Shown here in pieces: positions 10,471-21,794 of a stretch of DNA of 64,000 nucleotides. Source of the stretch: Costus lasius (lineage: Eukaryota; Streptophyta; Magnoliopsida; Zingiberales; Costaceae). Each line of letters opens with the position of its first letter. Position 1 is the stretch's first letter. The stretch spans positions 60,764,056-60,828,055 of the forward strand of contig CM050449.1 of NCBI GenBank assembly GCA_027563935.2, given 5' to 3'. A model generated the notes under the pieces. The model was not told the DNA's origin, did not search any database, and saw only the letters and a list, made by a program, of their open reading frames with translations. A program made the translations under genes and the position numbers.

Positions 10471-13061
10471 TGTAAAACCCGAGAATTTTGATGTATTAAA
10501 CCTCGGTATGTGACTCATTTTAATTATCTATAATCAGGTATTTATTAACCTTGTTGGTGGGATTTTTGGCTAAGGGGAAAATTATTCTCCTGCAGGGCAA
10601 AAATAAGTTGCTGTGGAGGAGTCTTGAACCTGAGACCTCTCCTGTGTATGTTGGCCTGGCTACCAGAGTTCCAGCCCAGTCTTTGTGTTAGGTATGTGGG
10701 CGCCCCCTTATTATGTGAGTATACAGATTAAATGCAGATTTCACTTAAGTGACTTGGCATCACTTAAGTTGTTTCCGATTTTCATCCTAACCCTAGCCGA
10801 CCCTTACGATTTTTCCTCTCCCTCTCGTGGACTCTCGTGGACGATTTGCAGCCGCGCCTTCCCCTTTCGTCCAGCTCCTTTCCGGCGAGGTTCCGGCGGC
10901 GGCGCTTGGTTTTCCGGCGTGGTGGACAGCGGCGACGTGTGGGAGCTTCAAACAAGCCTCTTTGCTCACGATTTGCTTGCAAATCATCCTCAAGGCGAGT
11001 GGAAATCCTATGTTACTTGTAATCCGATTATATGATCTTTCCCTTGACATGTTTTCTTGCTTTGTGATGGAAAAACGAGTAGCTTACCATGAAACCGTGA
11101 TCACCCAATTGAAGTTTCGAAAATCAGATTTAGGGGCTCTAATCATAGGGCTTTTCGTTCTTTACTTGATTAGATGTCTTATGAGGATGAGTGATCATGA
11201 TCTTGAGCTTCAATTTGATTGTATGATGTATTCATGAAAAACCCTAGAGTATGACATGCGCCCATGCCCTAAATTGATGAAATTTTATGCTAACTTTTGG
11301 GGAAAACTTAGGATTCATGAAATTAGAAGTATGAGGGAATTTATCATGAATTTTATGCTATTTTTGGAGCCTTAATTCATGCTGGCCGAAATTTACCCTA
11401 GGGGTATTTTGGTCAATGTTCAGTTAACTTTTGGGGCAAAGCTGTTATTCATGTAATTGAGTTTATATGGTGCTTAAATATGATTTTTGCCTAATTTTAG
11501 GAATTTTCTATGCATAGTTACAAGTGTAATCATTCTCTTGAAATTAAGTGATGGTAATGTGTGCAATGTTTGTAAATTCTGTTTGATAACCTAGAATATA
11601 GATGTTACAATCTAATTGCATGAAATCTAGGATTAACACATTATACCTGTATGGAAACATTTGTTGAGAACTTAGCATGGTATCTTCCTAACCTGATTGC
11701 ATGAAACTTAAGGACTACCCTGTCTAAGACATTTATGCTGTTTAATTAATTTCGAGTGGTGAATGATATCCGGGTGTTAGTCTTTTGCTATAAGTGTGTG
11801 GCATAAGTCATGTCCATTATGTGTGACCCTGGAGATGTTGTGAAGTGAGGCAAAGTGTCACGCCTTGGTCAGGCGGGGGCCACCACTTGATCTTCCTTCA
11901 CAGATGTGATTAGTTTAGCATAAGAGAGACAAAGTGCCACGCTACTGGTAAGCGAGGGCCACCTCTTGAACTCTCTGACTGCTGTGTGACCAATGTGGGG
12001 AAACAAAGTGCCACGCCGTGACTTGGCGGGGGCCACCTCTTGATTTACCACATTGTCTGAGTGGGTAGATGGAGATCAGCGTGCCACGTCTTAGCTAGAC
12101 GGGGGCCACCTCCTGATTCCTCCCCTACTATTTGGCATGCATGCATTCTCTGAGCCCTGACGAGGGAAGGGTCGGACCTTTGTGGTCGTTTCGTTCTGTT
12201 CTGGATTTGGACATGTTAGGATGTGCATCTACGTATGTGTTCTGTTTCGCCATGTGATATGCACGTTTCTATTTCGGTTTTGTTGTATTATGATTAGATT
12301 TCGCCATGTGGATTATTTTGTAAGTTGTGTTCTTATCTGTATTTGATTTGATATTTAATAATCGCATTCGGTAAATGTTTTGAAAAACCTTACATGCTAT
12401 ATTTTGAATGTATTAATGGAGGGGTTTCATAGGGTTCTCACTTGCGGAGCTGTTAGCTCACCCCCTCTAATATCTACAGGTGAGAGACCGTGATTGATAC
12501 AGCGTTATGCACCTTGAGATATGAGTAGCTTGACGAAGCTTTGGGTTTTGTGATATGGACCTTGTAAAAGATTTCGGTTGTATTTGAATACTTGTATCGT
12601 GACTCTGTTATCTGGGGCCTGCGTGCCTGTATTAGTTATACTTTGTTTTGGATGATGGATACTATATTCTGGTTACATGTGAGGGCTTAGGCCCATTTTG
12701 TTATAAGATTTCGGTTGTGGTATTTTCATCGTTTTGATGGGATTTTATGTTCAGTCTGCCGTGATATGAGATTTTGTCTCCGTATATGTATAGTACGGAG
12801 TTGTGAACTGATTCGGTTATGTTTAGTATTATATAAGTTGAAATTACTTGTTGTTATGAATCAGTACAGCATGTACATGTATGGGAATTTTCCCGACCTT
12901 GTATGTACGCATACATGCTGCCGGATTTTTGTATAAATTTTCAGATCTTTTATTCCCTAGCTCCGTTAGTAGTATGATCTTGGCGTTCGGTTTTATTTCT
13001 CGTGACGTTCCTCGTATGATTTCCGCATGAACTTCGGGGTTAAGTATCGAGGGGCGTTACA
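10471..13061 (+). repeat. G1 5' LTR
   Basis: It runs from TGTAAAACCC to GGGCGTTACA. An array of four spaced units of about 40 bp (11850-12116) shares the core GTGCCACG...GGGGGCCACCTCTTGA. Short open frames (for example 10685-11035) recur in the other LTR and are not supported as genes. Confidence 0.94.
11850..12116 (+). repeat. Four-unit hairpin repeat in G1 5' LTR
   Basis: Units start near 11850, 11930, 12004 and 12079, about 75-80 bp apart. Each holds a short stem between the conserved flanks: CGCCT/AGGCG, CGCT/AGCG, CGCC/GGCG and CGTCT/AGACG. Both arms change together. The same array is in the G1 3' LTR (about 19241-19507), and a related three-unit array is in the G2 LTRs. Confidence 0.7.
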
Positions 13062-13218
13062 TATGGTATCAGAGCGGGGTTTCTAGCGAATATTAGATCT
13101 GGGTAGTAAAACATTGTTTGTGTATTGCATAGAAATAAACCAAGTAAGGAATTGGTTGCTAGTAAGATAAGGAAATTATTGTTTGTCTTGACTTGCAAGG
13201 TGTTTTTGCTAGGTAAGA
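13062..13218 (+). other. G1 primer-binding site and leader
   Basis: TGGTATCAGAGCGGGG begins at 13064, two bases after the LTR, matching initiator Met tRNA. The leader is short (157 bp) and runs straight to the gag start. Confidence 0.9.
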
Positions 13219-16200
13219 ATGGTGCGACCCAAGGGTAATGCTGATGATCAGATGGCTGGCTTTATGAGGGCTTTAGAGTCTATGAGTAATATGATTCAAC
13301 AACAGGGTGCCCTCATTCAGCAGCAGGCTCAGGCTATGCAAGAACAGCAACAGATGATGAGGGAACAGCGCGAGCAGCATCAGGAGTTTCAGCAGCAGCT
13401 CCTGCAGCAGAACCGTGATCAGCAACAAGAATTTCACCAGCAGATGCAGCAGCAGATGCAGTCACAGTCTCATTCCCAGTCACAGCCGGCTGAGAAGGAG
13501 AATGTGGGGAGTTCTCAGGAGAATGAGCATAAGAGGTATGCTCAACTGGTGAAGGAATTTCAGCGTATGAACCCTCCAGCTTTTTATGGGAGCCCAGGGC
13601 CTAGAGCAGCTGAGGACTGGCTTGCTGACCTAGATAAGATTTTTGCGGTGATGCGAAGTAGTGAAGAGGATAAACTGTGCCTGTCAGTATATATGCTGAA
13701 GGGGAATGCCGAGATATGGTGGAAAGGAGTGGAGAGGCTAGCAACTGAAAAAGGGGATACTGTAGACTGGGTTTACTTCATGAGGAAATTTAATGACAAG
13801 TACTTTCCACCTAGCATGAATGAAGAGAAGGAGGTGGAGTTTATCCACCTGGTGCAGGGTGACCTTTCTGTGGCTCAATATGATACCATGTTCACCCAGT
13901 TGTCCAAGTATGCTCCCCATTTGGTCAGCACTGAGGAACTAAGGGCCAGGAAGTTTCAGAGGGGTTTGAGAAAAGATATCAGAGATCGGATTGTGGCATT
14001 ACATCTAGAGACCTATGCTGAGGTTTTAGAGAGGGCTCTCACAGTGGAGAGATCAATTTCTGAGCAGGCAGTGGTGATTGCCCCAACCCCTGTTGTGGAG
14101 ACTGTTGCTCCAGTTCCCCAGAGTCATGAAAAGAAACAATATAAGCACAAGGATAAGAAAGGTAGGCATCCTCCCTACCAGAAGAATTTTAAATCTGCCC
14201 GAGGTGATACCGTGGAAGGCAGAAAGTGCTATCATTGTGGAAGCAGTGGTCACGAGATCAAGGACTGCTATAAGAAGTCAGGGGCTTGTTTCAAGTGTGG
14301 TAAGGCCGGACACCGTATCAAAGACTGCCCACAGCTGAAGTCTTCATCTCAGGGTGCTGATAAGCCCACAGTGCAGACTCGAGTATATGCTATTGCTGAG
14401 AAGGATGCCAGGGCTTCCAAGTCAGTTGTGGAAGGTACTCTTTTTGTTTTCGATCAGTTAGCACGTGTTTTATTTGATCCTGGTGCCAATCTCTCTTTCG
14501 TATCAGTTCATTTTGTTCGTCATTTGCCTGTGGCACCTGAGACTCTTGATTGTGCTATATCTGTCTGCACCCCTATGGGTGATTCCCTGGTAACAGATGT
14601 GCTTTATCCTGATTGCATGCTTAGGATAGAGGAATATGACTTGTTTGTTGATTTGATATTGCTTGACATGCTTGACTATGATGTGATATTAGGGATGGAC
14701 TGGTTGTCCTCTTACCATGCCACCCTAGATTGTTTTGAAAAGTTGGTGACTCTGAATTTGAGTGAGGGTCACCAATTGCATATCAAGGGTTTGATTGCAG
14801 ATCAGGGGTTACATGTGATCTCTTTCCTGCATGCTCAAAAGTTATTGGCTGGCGGCTGTAAAGGCTACTTGGCACATGTGAAGGTTCAGGATGAACCTGT
14901 ATCTGATTTGACTTATATACATGTGGTGAATGAATTCCCAGATGTATTTTCTGATGAGTTATCTGGTTTACCACCTGACCGGGAAGTGGAATTCAGTATT
15001 GACTTGATACCTGGCACTGCCCCAATCTCTAAAGCCCCTTACCGCATGGCCACCTCTGAATTGGCTGAGTTGAAGAAACAGCTGGAAGAATTGCTAGAAA
15101 AAGGGTACATCAGGCCTAGCGCGTCTCCTTGGGGAGCGCCTGTGTTGTTTGTAAAGAAGAAGGACGGATCACTGAGAATGTGCATCGATTACCGTCAGCT
15201 GAACCAGGTAACAGTTAAGAACAAGTACCCTCTGCCCCGTATTGATGATCTCTTCGATCAGTTACAGGGCGCTACTGTCTTCTCCAAGATTGACTTAAGG
15301 TCTGGGTATTATCAGCTGAAGGTCAGAGAGGAGGATGTGGTTAAGACAGCATTCAGGACAAGGTATGGGCATTATGAATTTTTAGTTATGCCTTTTGGAC
15401 TAACGAATGCCCCTGCTGTCTTTATGGATCTTATGAATAGGGTGTTTCACCATCTCCTGGATAAATGCGTGGTTGTGTTTATCGATGACATTTTGGTTTA
15501 CTCGCGGAGTGCTCAAGATCACGCACAGGACTTACGCAAGGTGATGGAAATTCTGAGAAGTAAAAGGTTGTATGCCAAGGCCAGTAAATGCGAGTTCTGG
15601 TTGGAGAAGATTAACTTTTTGGGACATGTGATATCCGGACAGGGTGTGTCTGTGGATCCAGCTAAGGTAGAGGCTATTATTAGCTGGGGAAGACCAACAA
15701 ATACATTTGAGATTCGAAGTTTCTTGGGCTTAGCAGGTTACTACCGCAGATTTGTTGAAGGGTTTTCCAAGCTGGCGGGCCCTTTAACAAAGTTGACCAG
15801 GAAGAATGCTGATTTTATCTGGGATGCCAAGTGCGAGGAAAGTTTCCTCGAGCTGAAGAAGCGTTTGACTAGTGCACCGATTCTCACTATACCTAGTGGC
15901 GGTGAAGGTTTCACTGTGTACACGGATGCCTCTGGCAAAGGTTTGGGCTGTGTACTCATGCAGCATGGTAAGGTGGTTGCCTATGCTTCCAGGCAGTTAA
16001 AAGAATACGAGTCCAACTACCCTACCCATGATTTGGAGTTGGCTGCAGTGGTGTTTGCATTGAAGATTTGGCGTCATTATCTGCTGGGTCAGACTTTTGA
16101 TTTATACACCGACCATCAGAGCCTCAAATACATATTTACCCAGAAAGAACTCAACATGCGGCAGCGGCGGTGGATGGAACTGATCAAAGATTATGATTTT

Positions 16201-17832
16201 ACTATTCACTACCAGGAGGGTAAGGCAAATGTGGTTGCAGACGCATTGAGCAGGCGGCCTGTGACTTCTGTGGCTGCACTTCTTGTGCAGGAGTGGCGCT
16301 TGCTTGATGAGTTCAGTAGACTTCGATTGGATGTGACACCTCGTGGTAATAAGTGTTTTGTTGCTGCACTTAGAGTTGAGTCTGATATTTTGCAAAAGTT
16401 GAGCAAAGCACAGTTGGTGGATCCTGAAATTTTGAAATGGAAAGAAAAACTGGAGATGGGATTGATTGAGGATTTCAACCTATCCACAGATGGTTTGCTT
16501 AGGTTCCATGGAAGGGTCTGTGTCCCTGAGGATCCTAAGTTGAGACAAGAGATTTTAGCTGAAGGCCACAGTTCTAAGTATTCTATTCACCCTGGTAGTA
16601 CCAGAATGTATCAGGACCTGAAGAAAAGTTTCTGGTGGCAAGGGATGAAGAGTGATGTGGCACAGTTTGTGGCTAGATGTTTGACATGCCAGACGGTTAA
16701 AGCCGAGCATCAGAGACCGGGTGGATCCCTCCAACCACTTCAGATTCCTCTGTGGAAGTGGGAAAATATCAGCATGGACTTTGTCTGTGGATTACCCCGG
16801 ACCAGAAAAGGGCACGATGCTATTTGGGTTATCGTGGACAGACTTACTAAGTCCGCCCACTTTTTGCCTATCAAGATGACTTATCCTTTGGAGAGGCTTG
16901 CCAGGTTATACATTGACGAGATTGTGAGATTGCATGGTGTTCCGGTGGATATTGTATCTGACCGCGATTCCAGGTTCTTATCTCGGTTTTGGAAGAAGCT
17001 TCAGGAAGATTTGGGCACCAAGCTCAGTTTTAGCACTGCATATCACCCGCAGTCCGATGGGCAGACTGAGAGGACCATACAGACATTGGAGGACTTGCTG
17101 AGATCTTACATCATTGATTGGCATGGTGAGTGGGACAGAGACTTAGCCCTGATTGAGTTTACTTACAACAATAGTTACCACTCTAGTATCCAGATGGCCC
17201 CGTACGAGGCATTGTACGGAAGAAGATGCAGAACTCCCTTGAGTTGGGAGGAGGTAGGTGATAGAACCTTGCTCCAGTCTGATGCTGTGCAGGAAGCCAC
17301 AGATAAAGTAAAGATTATTCAAGAAAAGCCAAAGGCTGCACAGGATAGGCAGAAAAGCTACGCTGATGTGAGAAGGAGACCTCTGGAATTCATGGTGGGA
17401 GAACATGTATTTGTTAAGGTTTCTCCTACAAAAGGTGTGATGCGATTCGGAAAGAAAGGGAAATTAAGCCCTAGATATGTGGGTCCGTTTGATATCATCG
17501 AGAGGGTTGGACCGGTTGCTTACCGATTAGCCTTACCGCCATCCTTGGAGCATCTACACAGCGTGTTTCACGTATCCGTGCTTAGGAAGTATTGTCATGA
17601 CCCGTCACATATCTTGGATTCCACACCTTTGCAAATTGATGAAAATCTGACTTATGTTGAAAGGCCACTTAAGATTGTGGATAGAAAAGAGAAAGTCCTT
17701 CGAAGCAAGGTGATACCTCTAGTGAAAGTTATTTGGGGAAATCAGTCCGTGGAAGAAGCTACTTGGGAGTTGGAAACCGATATGAGAAAGGATTACCCAC
17801 ATTTATTTGAATCTGCTCCCGATTTGCTTTAG
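13219..17832 (+). CDS. gag-pol: G1 gag-pol polyprotein, 1,537 aa, intact
   Basis: ATG at 13219 opens [15 protein letters not shown], followed by a Gln-rich stretch (about aa 28-95), then the gag core ([11 protein letters not shown]) and two zinc knuckles, [14 protein letters not shown] (aa 337) and [14 protein letters not shown] (aa 357). Protease motif FDPGANLSF is near aa 419. RT runs from YRMATSE to the catalytic FIDDILVYS (Asp pair at aa 756). RNase H starts at [10 protein letters not shown] (aa 903) and contains HDLELAAV. Integrase has an HHCC zinc part (about aa 1119-1160) and a D1187, D1248, E1284 core with exact DD35E spacing. The C-terminus (about aa 1478-1530; [14 protein letters not shown]) resembles the chromodomain-like tail of Tekay/Del elements, which targets integration to chromatin marks. 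There is no frameshift or stop. It makes virus-like particles and cDNA and integrates it. Confidence 0.95.
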   Translation: MVRPKGNADDQMAGFMRALESMSNMIQQQGALIQQQAQAMQEQQQMMREQREQHQEFQQQLLQQNRDQQQEFHQQMQQQMQSQSHSQSQPAEKENVGSSQENEHKRYAQLVKEFQRMNPPAFYGSPGPRAAEDWLADLDKIFAVMRSSEEDKLCLSVYMLKGNAEIWWKGVERLATEKGDTVDWVYFMRKFNDKYFPPSMNEEKEVEFIHLVQGDLSVAQYDTMFTQLSKYAPHLVSTEELRARKFQRGLRKDIRDRIVALHLETYAEVLERALTVERSISEQAVVIAPTPVVETVAPVPQSHEKKQYKHKDKKGRHPPYQKNFKSARGDTVEGRKCYHCGSSGHEIKDCYKKSGACFKCGKAGHRIKDCPQLKSSSQGADKPTVQTRVYAIAEKDARASKSVVEGTLFVFDQLARVLFDPGANLSFVSVHFVRHLPVAPETLDCAISVCTPMGDSLVTDVLYPDCMLRIEEYDLFVDLILLDMLDYDVILGMDWLSSYHATLDCFEKLVTLNLSEGHQLHIKGLIADQGLHVISFLHAQKLLAGGCKGYLAHVKVQDEPVSDLTYIHVVNEFPDVFSDELSGLPPDREVEFSIDLIPGTAPISKAPYRMATSELAELKKQLEELLEKGYIRPSASPWGAPVLFVKKKDGSLRMCIDYRQLNQVTVKNKYPLPRIDDLFDQLQGATVFSKIDLRSGYYQLKVREEDVVKTAFRTRYGHYEFLVMPFGLTNAPAVFMDLMNRVFHHLLDKCVVVFIDDILVYSRSAQDHAQDLRKVMEILRSKRLYAKASKCEFWLEKINFLGHVISGQGVSVDPAKVEAIISWGRPTNTFEIRSFLGLAGYYRRFVEGFSKLAGPLTKLTRKNADFIWDAKCEESFLELKKRLTSAPILTIPSGGEGFTVYTDASGKGLGCVLMQHGKVVAYASRQLKEYESNYPTHDLELAAVVFALKIWRHYLLGQTFDLYTDHQSLKYIFTQKELNMRQRRWMELIKDYDFTIHYQEGKANVVADALSRRPVTSVAALLVQEWRLLDEFSRLRLDVTPRGNKCFVAALRVESDILQKLSKAQLVDPEILKWKEKLEMGLIEDFNLSTDGLLRFHGRVCVPEDPKLRQEILAEGHSSKYSIHPGSTRMYQDLKKSFWWQGMKSDVAQFVARCLTCQTVKAEHQRPGGSLQPLQIPLWKWENISMDFVCGLPRTRKGHDAIWVIVDRLTKSAHFLPIKMTYPLERLARLYIDEIVRLHGVPVDIVSDRDSRFLSRFWKKLQEDLGTKLSFSTAYHPQSDGQTERTIQTLEDLLRSYIIDWHGEWDRDLALIEFTYNNSYHSSIQMAPYEALYGRRCRTPLSWEEVGDRTLLQSDAVQEATDKVKIIQEKPKAAQDRQKSYADVRRRPLEFMVGEHVFVKVSPTKGVMRFGKKGKLSPRYVGPFDIIERVGPVAYRLALPPSLEHLHSVFHVSVLRKYCHDPSHILDSTPLQIDENLTYVERPLKIVDRKEKVLRSKVIPLVKVIWGNQSVEEATWELETDMRKDYPHLFESAPDLL

Positions 17833-17861
17833 AGGACTAAAGCCTTTTAAGGAGGAGAGGA
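17833..17861 (+). other. G1 polypurine tract
   Basis: AAGGAGGAGAGGA (17849-17861) abuts the 3' LTR and lies 16 bases after the stop codon. It is the expected plus-strand primer. Confidence 0.9.
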
Positions 17862-20452
17862 TGTAAAACCCAAGAATTTTGATGTATTAAACCTCGGTAT
17901 GTGACTCATTTTAATTATCTATAATCAGGTATTTATTAACCTTGTTGGTGGGATTTTTGGCTAAGGGGAAAATTATTCTCCTGCAGGGCAAAAATAAGTT
18001 GCTGTGGAGGAGTCTTGAACCTGAGACCTCTCCTGTGTATGTTGGCCTGGCTACCAGAGTTCCAGCCCAGTCTTTGTGTTAGGTATGTGGGCGCCCCCTT
18101 ATTATGTGAGTATACAGATTAAATGCAGATTTCACTTAAGTGACTTGGCATCACTTAAGTTGTTTCCGATTTTCATCCTAACCCTAGCCGACCCTTACGA
18201 TTTTTCCTCTCCCTCTCGTGGACTCTCGTGGACGATTTGCAGCCGCGCCTTCCCCTTTCGTCCAGCTCCTTTCCGGCGAGGTTCCGGCGGCGGCGCTTGG
18301 TTTTCCGGCGTGGTGGACAGCGGCGACGTGTGGGAGCTTCAAACAAGCCTCTTTGCTCACGATTTGCTTGCAAATCATCCTCAAGGCGAGTGGAAATCCT
18401 ATGTTACTTGTAATCCGATTATATCATCTTTCCCTTGACATGTTTTCTTGCTTTGTGATGGAAAAACGAGTAGCTTACCATGAAACCGTGATCACCCAAT
18501 TGAAGTTTCGAAAATCAGATTTAGGGGCTCTAATCATAGGGCTTTTCGTTCTTTACTTGATTAGATGTCTTATGAGGATGAGTGATCATGATCTTGAGCT
18601 TCAATTTGATTGTATGATGTATTCATGAAAAACCCTAGAGTATGACATGCGCCCATGCCCTAAATTGATGAAATTTTATGCTAACTTTTGGGGAAAACTT
18701 AGGATTCATGAAATTAGAAGTATGAGGGAATTTATCATGAATTTTATGCTATTTTTGGAGCCTTAATTCATGCTGGCCGAAATTTACCCTAGGGGTATTT
18801 TGGTCAATGTTCAGTTAACTTTTGGGGCAAAGCTGTTATTCATGTAATTGAGTTTATATGGTGCTTAAATATGATTTTTGCCTAATTTTAGGAATTTTCT
18901 ATGCATAGTTACAAGTGTAATCGTTCTCTTGAAATTAAGTGATGGTAATGTGTGCAATGTTTGTAAATTCTGTTTGATAACCTAGAATATAGATGTTACA
19001 ATCTAATTGCATGAAATCTAGGATTAACACATTATACCTGTATGGAAACATTTGTTGAGAACTTAGCATGGTATCTTCCTAACCTGATTGCATGAAACTT
19101 AAGGACTACCCTGTCTAAGACATTTATGCTGTTTAATTAATTTCGAGTGGTGAATGATATCCGGGTGTTAGTCTTTTGCTATAAGTGTGTGGCATAAGTC
19201 ATGTCCATTATGTGTGACCCTGGAGATGTTGTGAAGTGAGGCAAAGTGTCACGCCTTGGTCAGGCGGGGGCCACCACTTGATCTTCCTTCACAGATGTGA
19301 TTAGTTTAGCATAAGAGAGACAAAGTGCCACGCTACTGGTAAGCGAGGGCCACCTCTTGAACTCTCTGACTGCTGTGTGACCAATGTGGGGAAACAAAGT
19401 GCCACGCCGTGACTTGGCGGGGGCCACCTCTTGATTTACCACATTGTCTGAGTGGGTAGATGGAGATCAGCGTGCCACGTCTTAGCTAGACGGGGGCCAC
19501 CTCCTGATTCCTCCCCTACTGTTTGGCATGCATGCATTCTCTGAGCCCTGACGAGGGAAGGGTCGGACCTTTGTGGTCGTTTCGTTCTGTTCTGGATTTG
19601 GACATGTTAGGATGTGCATCTACGTATGTGTTCTGTTTCGCCATGTGATATGCACGTTTCTATTTCGGTTTTGTTGTATTATGATTAGATTTCGCCATGT
19701 GGATTATTTTGTAAGTTGTGTTCTTATCTGTATTTGATTTGATATTTAATAATCGCATTCGGTAAATGTTTTGAAAAACCCTACATGCTATATTTTGAAT
19801 GTATTAATGGAGGGGTTTCATAGGGTTCTCACTTGCGGAGCTGTTAGCTCACCCCCTCTAATATCTACAGGTGAGAGACCGTGATTGATACAGCGTTATG
19901 CACCTTGAGATATGAGTAGCTTGACGAAGCTTTGGGCTTTGTGATATGGACCTTGTAAAAGATTTCGGTTGTATTTGAATACTTGTATCGTGACTCCGTT
20001 ATCTGGGGCCTGCGTGCCTGTATTAGTTATACTTTGTTTTGGATGATGGATACTATATTCTGGTTACATGTGAGGGCTTAGGCCCATTTTGTTATAAGAT
20101 TTCGGTTGTGGTATTTTCATCGTTTTGATGGGATTTTATGTTCAGTCTGCCGTGATATGAGATTTTGTCTCCGTATATGTATAGTACGGAGTTGTGAACT
20201 GATTCGGTTATGTTTAGTATTATATAAGTTGAAATTACTTGTTGTTATGAATCAGTACAGCATGTACATGTATGGGAATTTTCCCGACCTTGTATGTACG
20301 CATACATGCTGCCGGATTTTTGTATAAATTTTCAGATCTTTTATTCCCTAGCTCCGTTAGTAGTATGATCTTGGCGTTCGGTTTTATTTCTCGTGACGTT
20401 CCTCGTATGATTTCCGCATGAACTTCGGGGTTAAGTATCGAGGGGCGTTACA
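17862..20452 (+). repeat. G1 3' LTR
   Basis: Same length as the 5' copy and about 99.7 % identical by eye. Differences noted include AAACCCAAGA for AAACCCGAGA at the start and ATATCATC for ATATGATC. Confidence 0.95.
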
Positions 20453-20457
20453 TTATA

Positions 20458-21794
20458 TCAGTATCATGTATAAACTCTTTGTTTATAAAGGCAATGGTTA
20501 TTATTCAGGTTGTTACATCATCTGCTGCAATGTGTATACTTCTGAATAATGTCTCAATGCTGTTCAGCTAGGCTGACATGCAGTTAAGTCCTTAGTCGAG
20601 ATATCTTGGTGAACTTGAGACAGCCTTGATATGATTGAGACTAATATGTGTTCTAATCTTATAGGATGCTTCGAGCATGGAATAAGATGTAGACTCATGG
20701 GTACATTGGATGTACTGGACAGACCCTACTAGGATATTCAATTGTTTGTCACAATGTGAATAATCCTTATATGCAAACAAGTGGCATATGTCCTCTGACT
20801 TGAGATCACTTGTGTTTCTAAATGATGATTGTCATTGTTTTGAGGTAGTTCAATATCATTTGAAACATAATGTTTATAGACTATCTTGGATAATGATCAT
20901 GAGTCAGGTTAGGACACTAGTGATAGATATAGGATTGCCGTCTCCTTAATAGGAGTGTGATGTTCTAAAGGGGCCCCCCTGGATGAGATGATTGAGAAAG
21001 TGTATGGCCATACCGAGATGACTATGTTCATCTGATCTAATCATTCTCATCATATTGGAGTTACAGGCTTGACACGCTTGTCCAATAAGAACATCCAGTG
21101 GCAAATGAATCAAGTATGCCTAGTGAAGTGGATTCACACTTGTGCTGTGGTTTGGGTGTAGTCTTGGAAGATTCTTTCCTTTATATCGGGAGATAGTGAT
21201 GTGTTGCTAGATACCCCTCACTGATCGTGATAACGAAAGTTATCGTTACCGACATTTAAAGGAAACCCTTAGGGTCGCACAATTTGATGATATGGCTTAC
21301 TTAAGTCAAATCGTGTGGACTGTATTGTTTTGGTTCAGTTTAAAGGAGTTTGAACTCTGATTGTAAGTGAGATCTGGTCTGATCATGTTTGATTGATTAG
21401 GGCTTGAGATCGGTAAGCTTCGATCGAAAGTATTGATGCTAGATCGGTGAGATCAAGAGCATCAAGAGATGAACGGTTAGAACTTGAACCATTTGGTTCA
21501 AAGAGATCTAGACCGTGGCTTAGGCTGATTTGGTTCGATCTTTGAACCAAATGCATTGGACCGAATTGGATTGAACCGGTTCACACATGTGCGATCGCAT
21601 GGTTCAATATGAAAGCGTTTTGGGCGGTTTGCATTGAGTGGGCGCATGGCTTCATGACTTTCCATATTTGGAAGTCATGTAACGCCACATCTCTACACGA
21701 CGCCTCAACGCATCTTCGGTTCTTGTCTTGTCGCCTATCCACTCTTGCATTGTCTGGTCTTCACGAAAAGGAGGAAGAAGAGCTTCATCGCCCT
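20458..21794 (+). repeat. A1 3' LTR, piece 2 of 3
   Basis: LTR sequence resumes after the right TTATA copy (20453-20457) and aligns with the LTRs of A2, C, D and E. It ends in the GCCCT duplication (21790-21794) at the left edge of G2. It shows more differences from A2, C, D and E than their LTR pairs show internally, as expected for an older host element. Confidence 0.9.

Larger units (their letters stand above)
10471..20452 (+). mobile_element. Gypsy element G1 (Tekay/Del-like chromovirus), full length and apparently intact
   Basis: The element is 9,982 bp with two 2,591-bp LTRs and TTATA on both sides (10466-10470, 20453-20457). It is inserted 47 bp into the A1 3' LTR. I count about seven LTR differences by eye (near 0.3 %). 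LTRs, primer site, complete polyprotein and polypurine tract are all present, so it could be autonomous. Confidence 0.95.

Noticed and set aside
10685..11237. Overlapping frames of 116-136 codons in the G1 LTR
   Set aside because: They recur at the same place in the 3' LTR (18076-18628) with differing ends, are present in two or more frames at once, and match no known family.
11850..12116. CRISPR-like array from regularly spaced repeats
   Set aside because: The units are degenerate, only four, inside a plant LTR and repeated in the second LTR.
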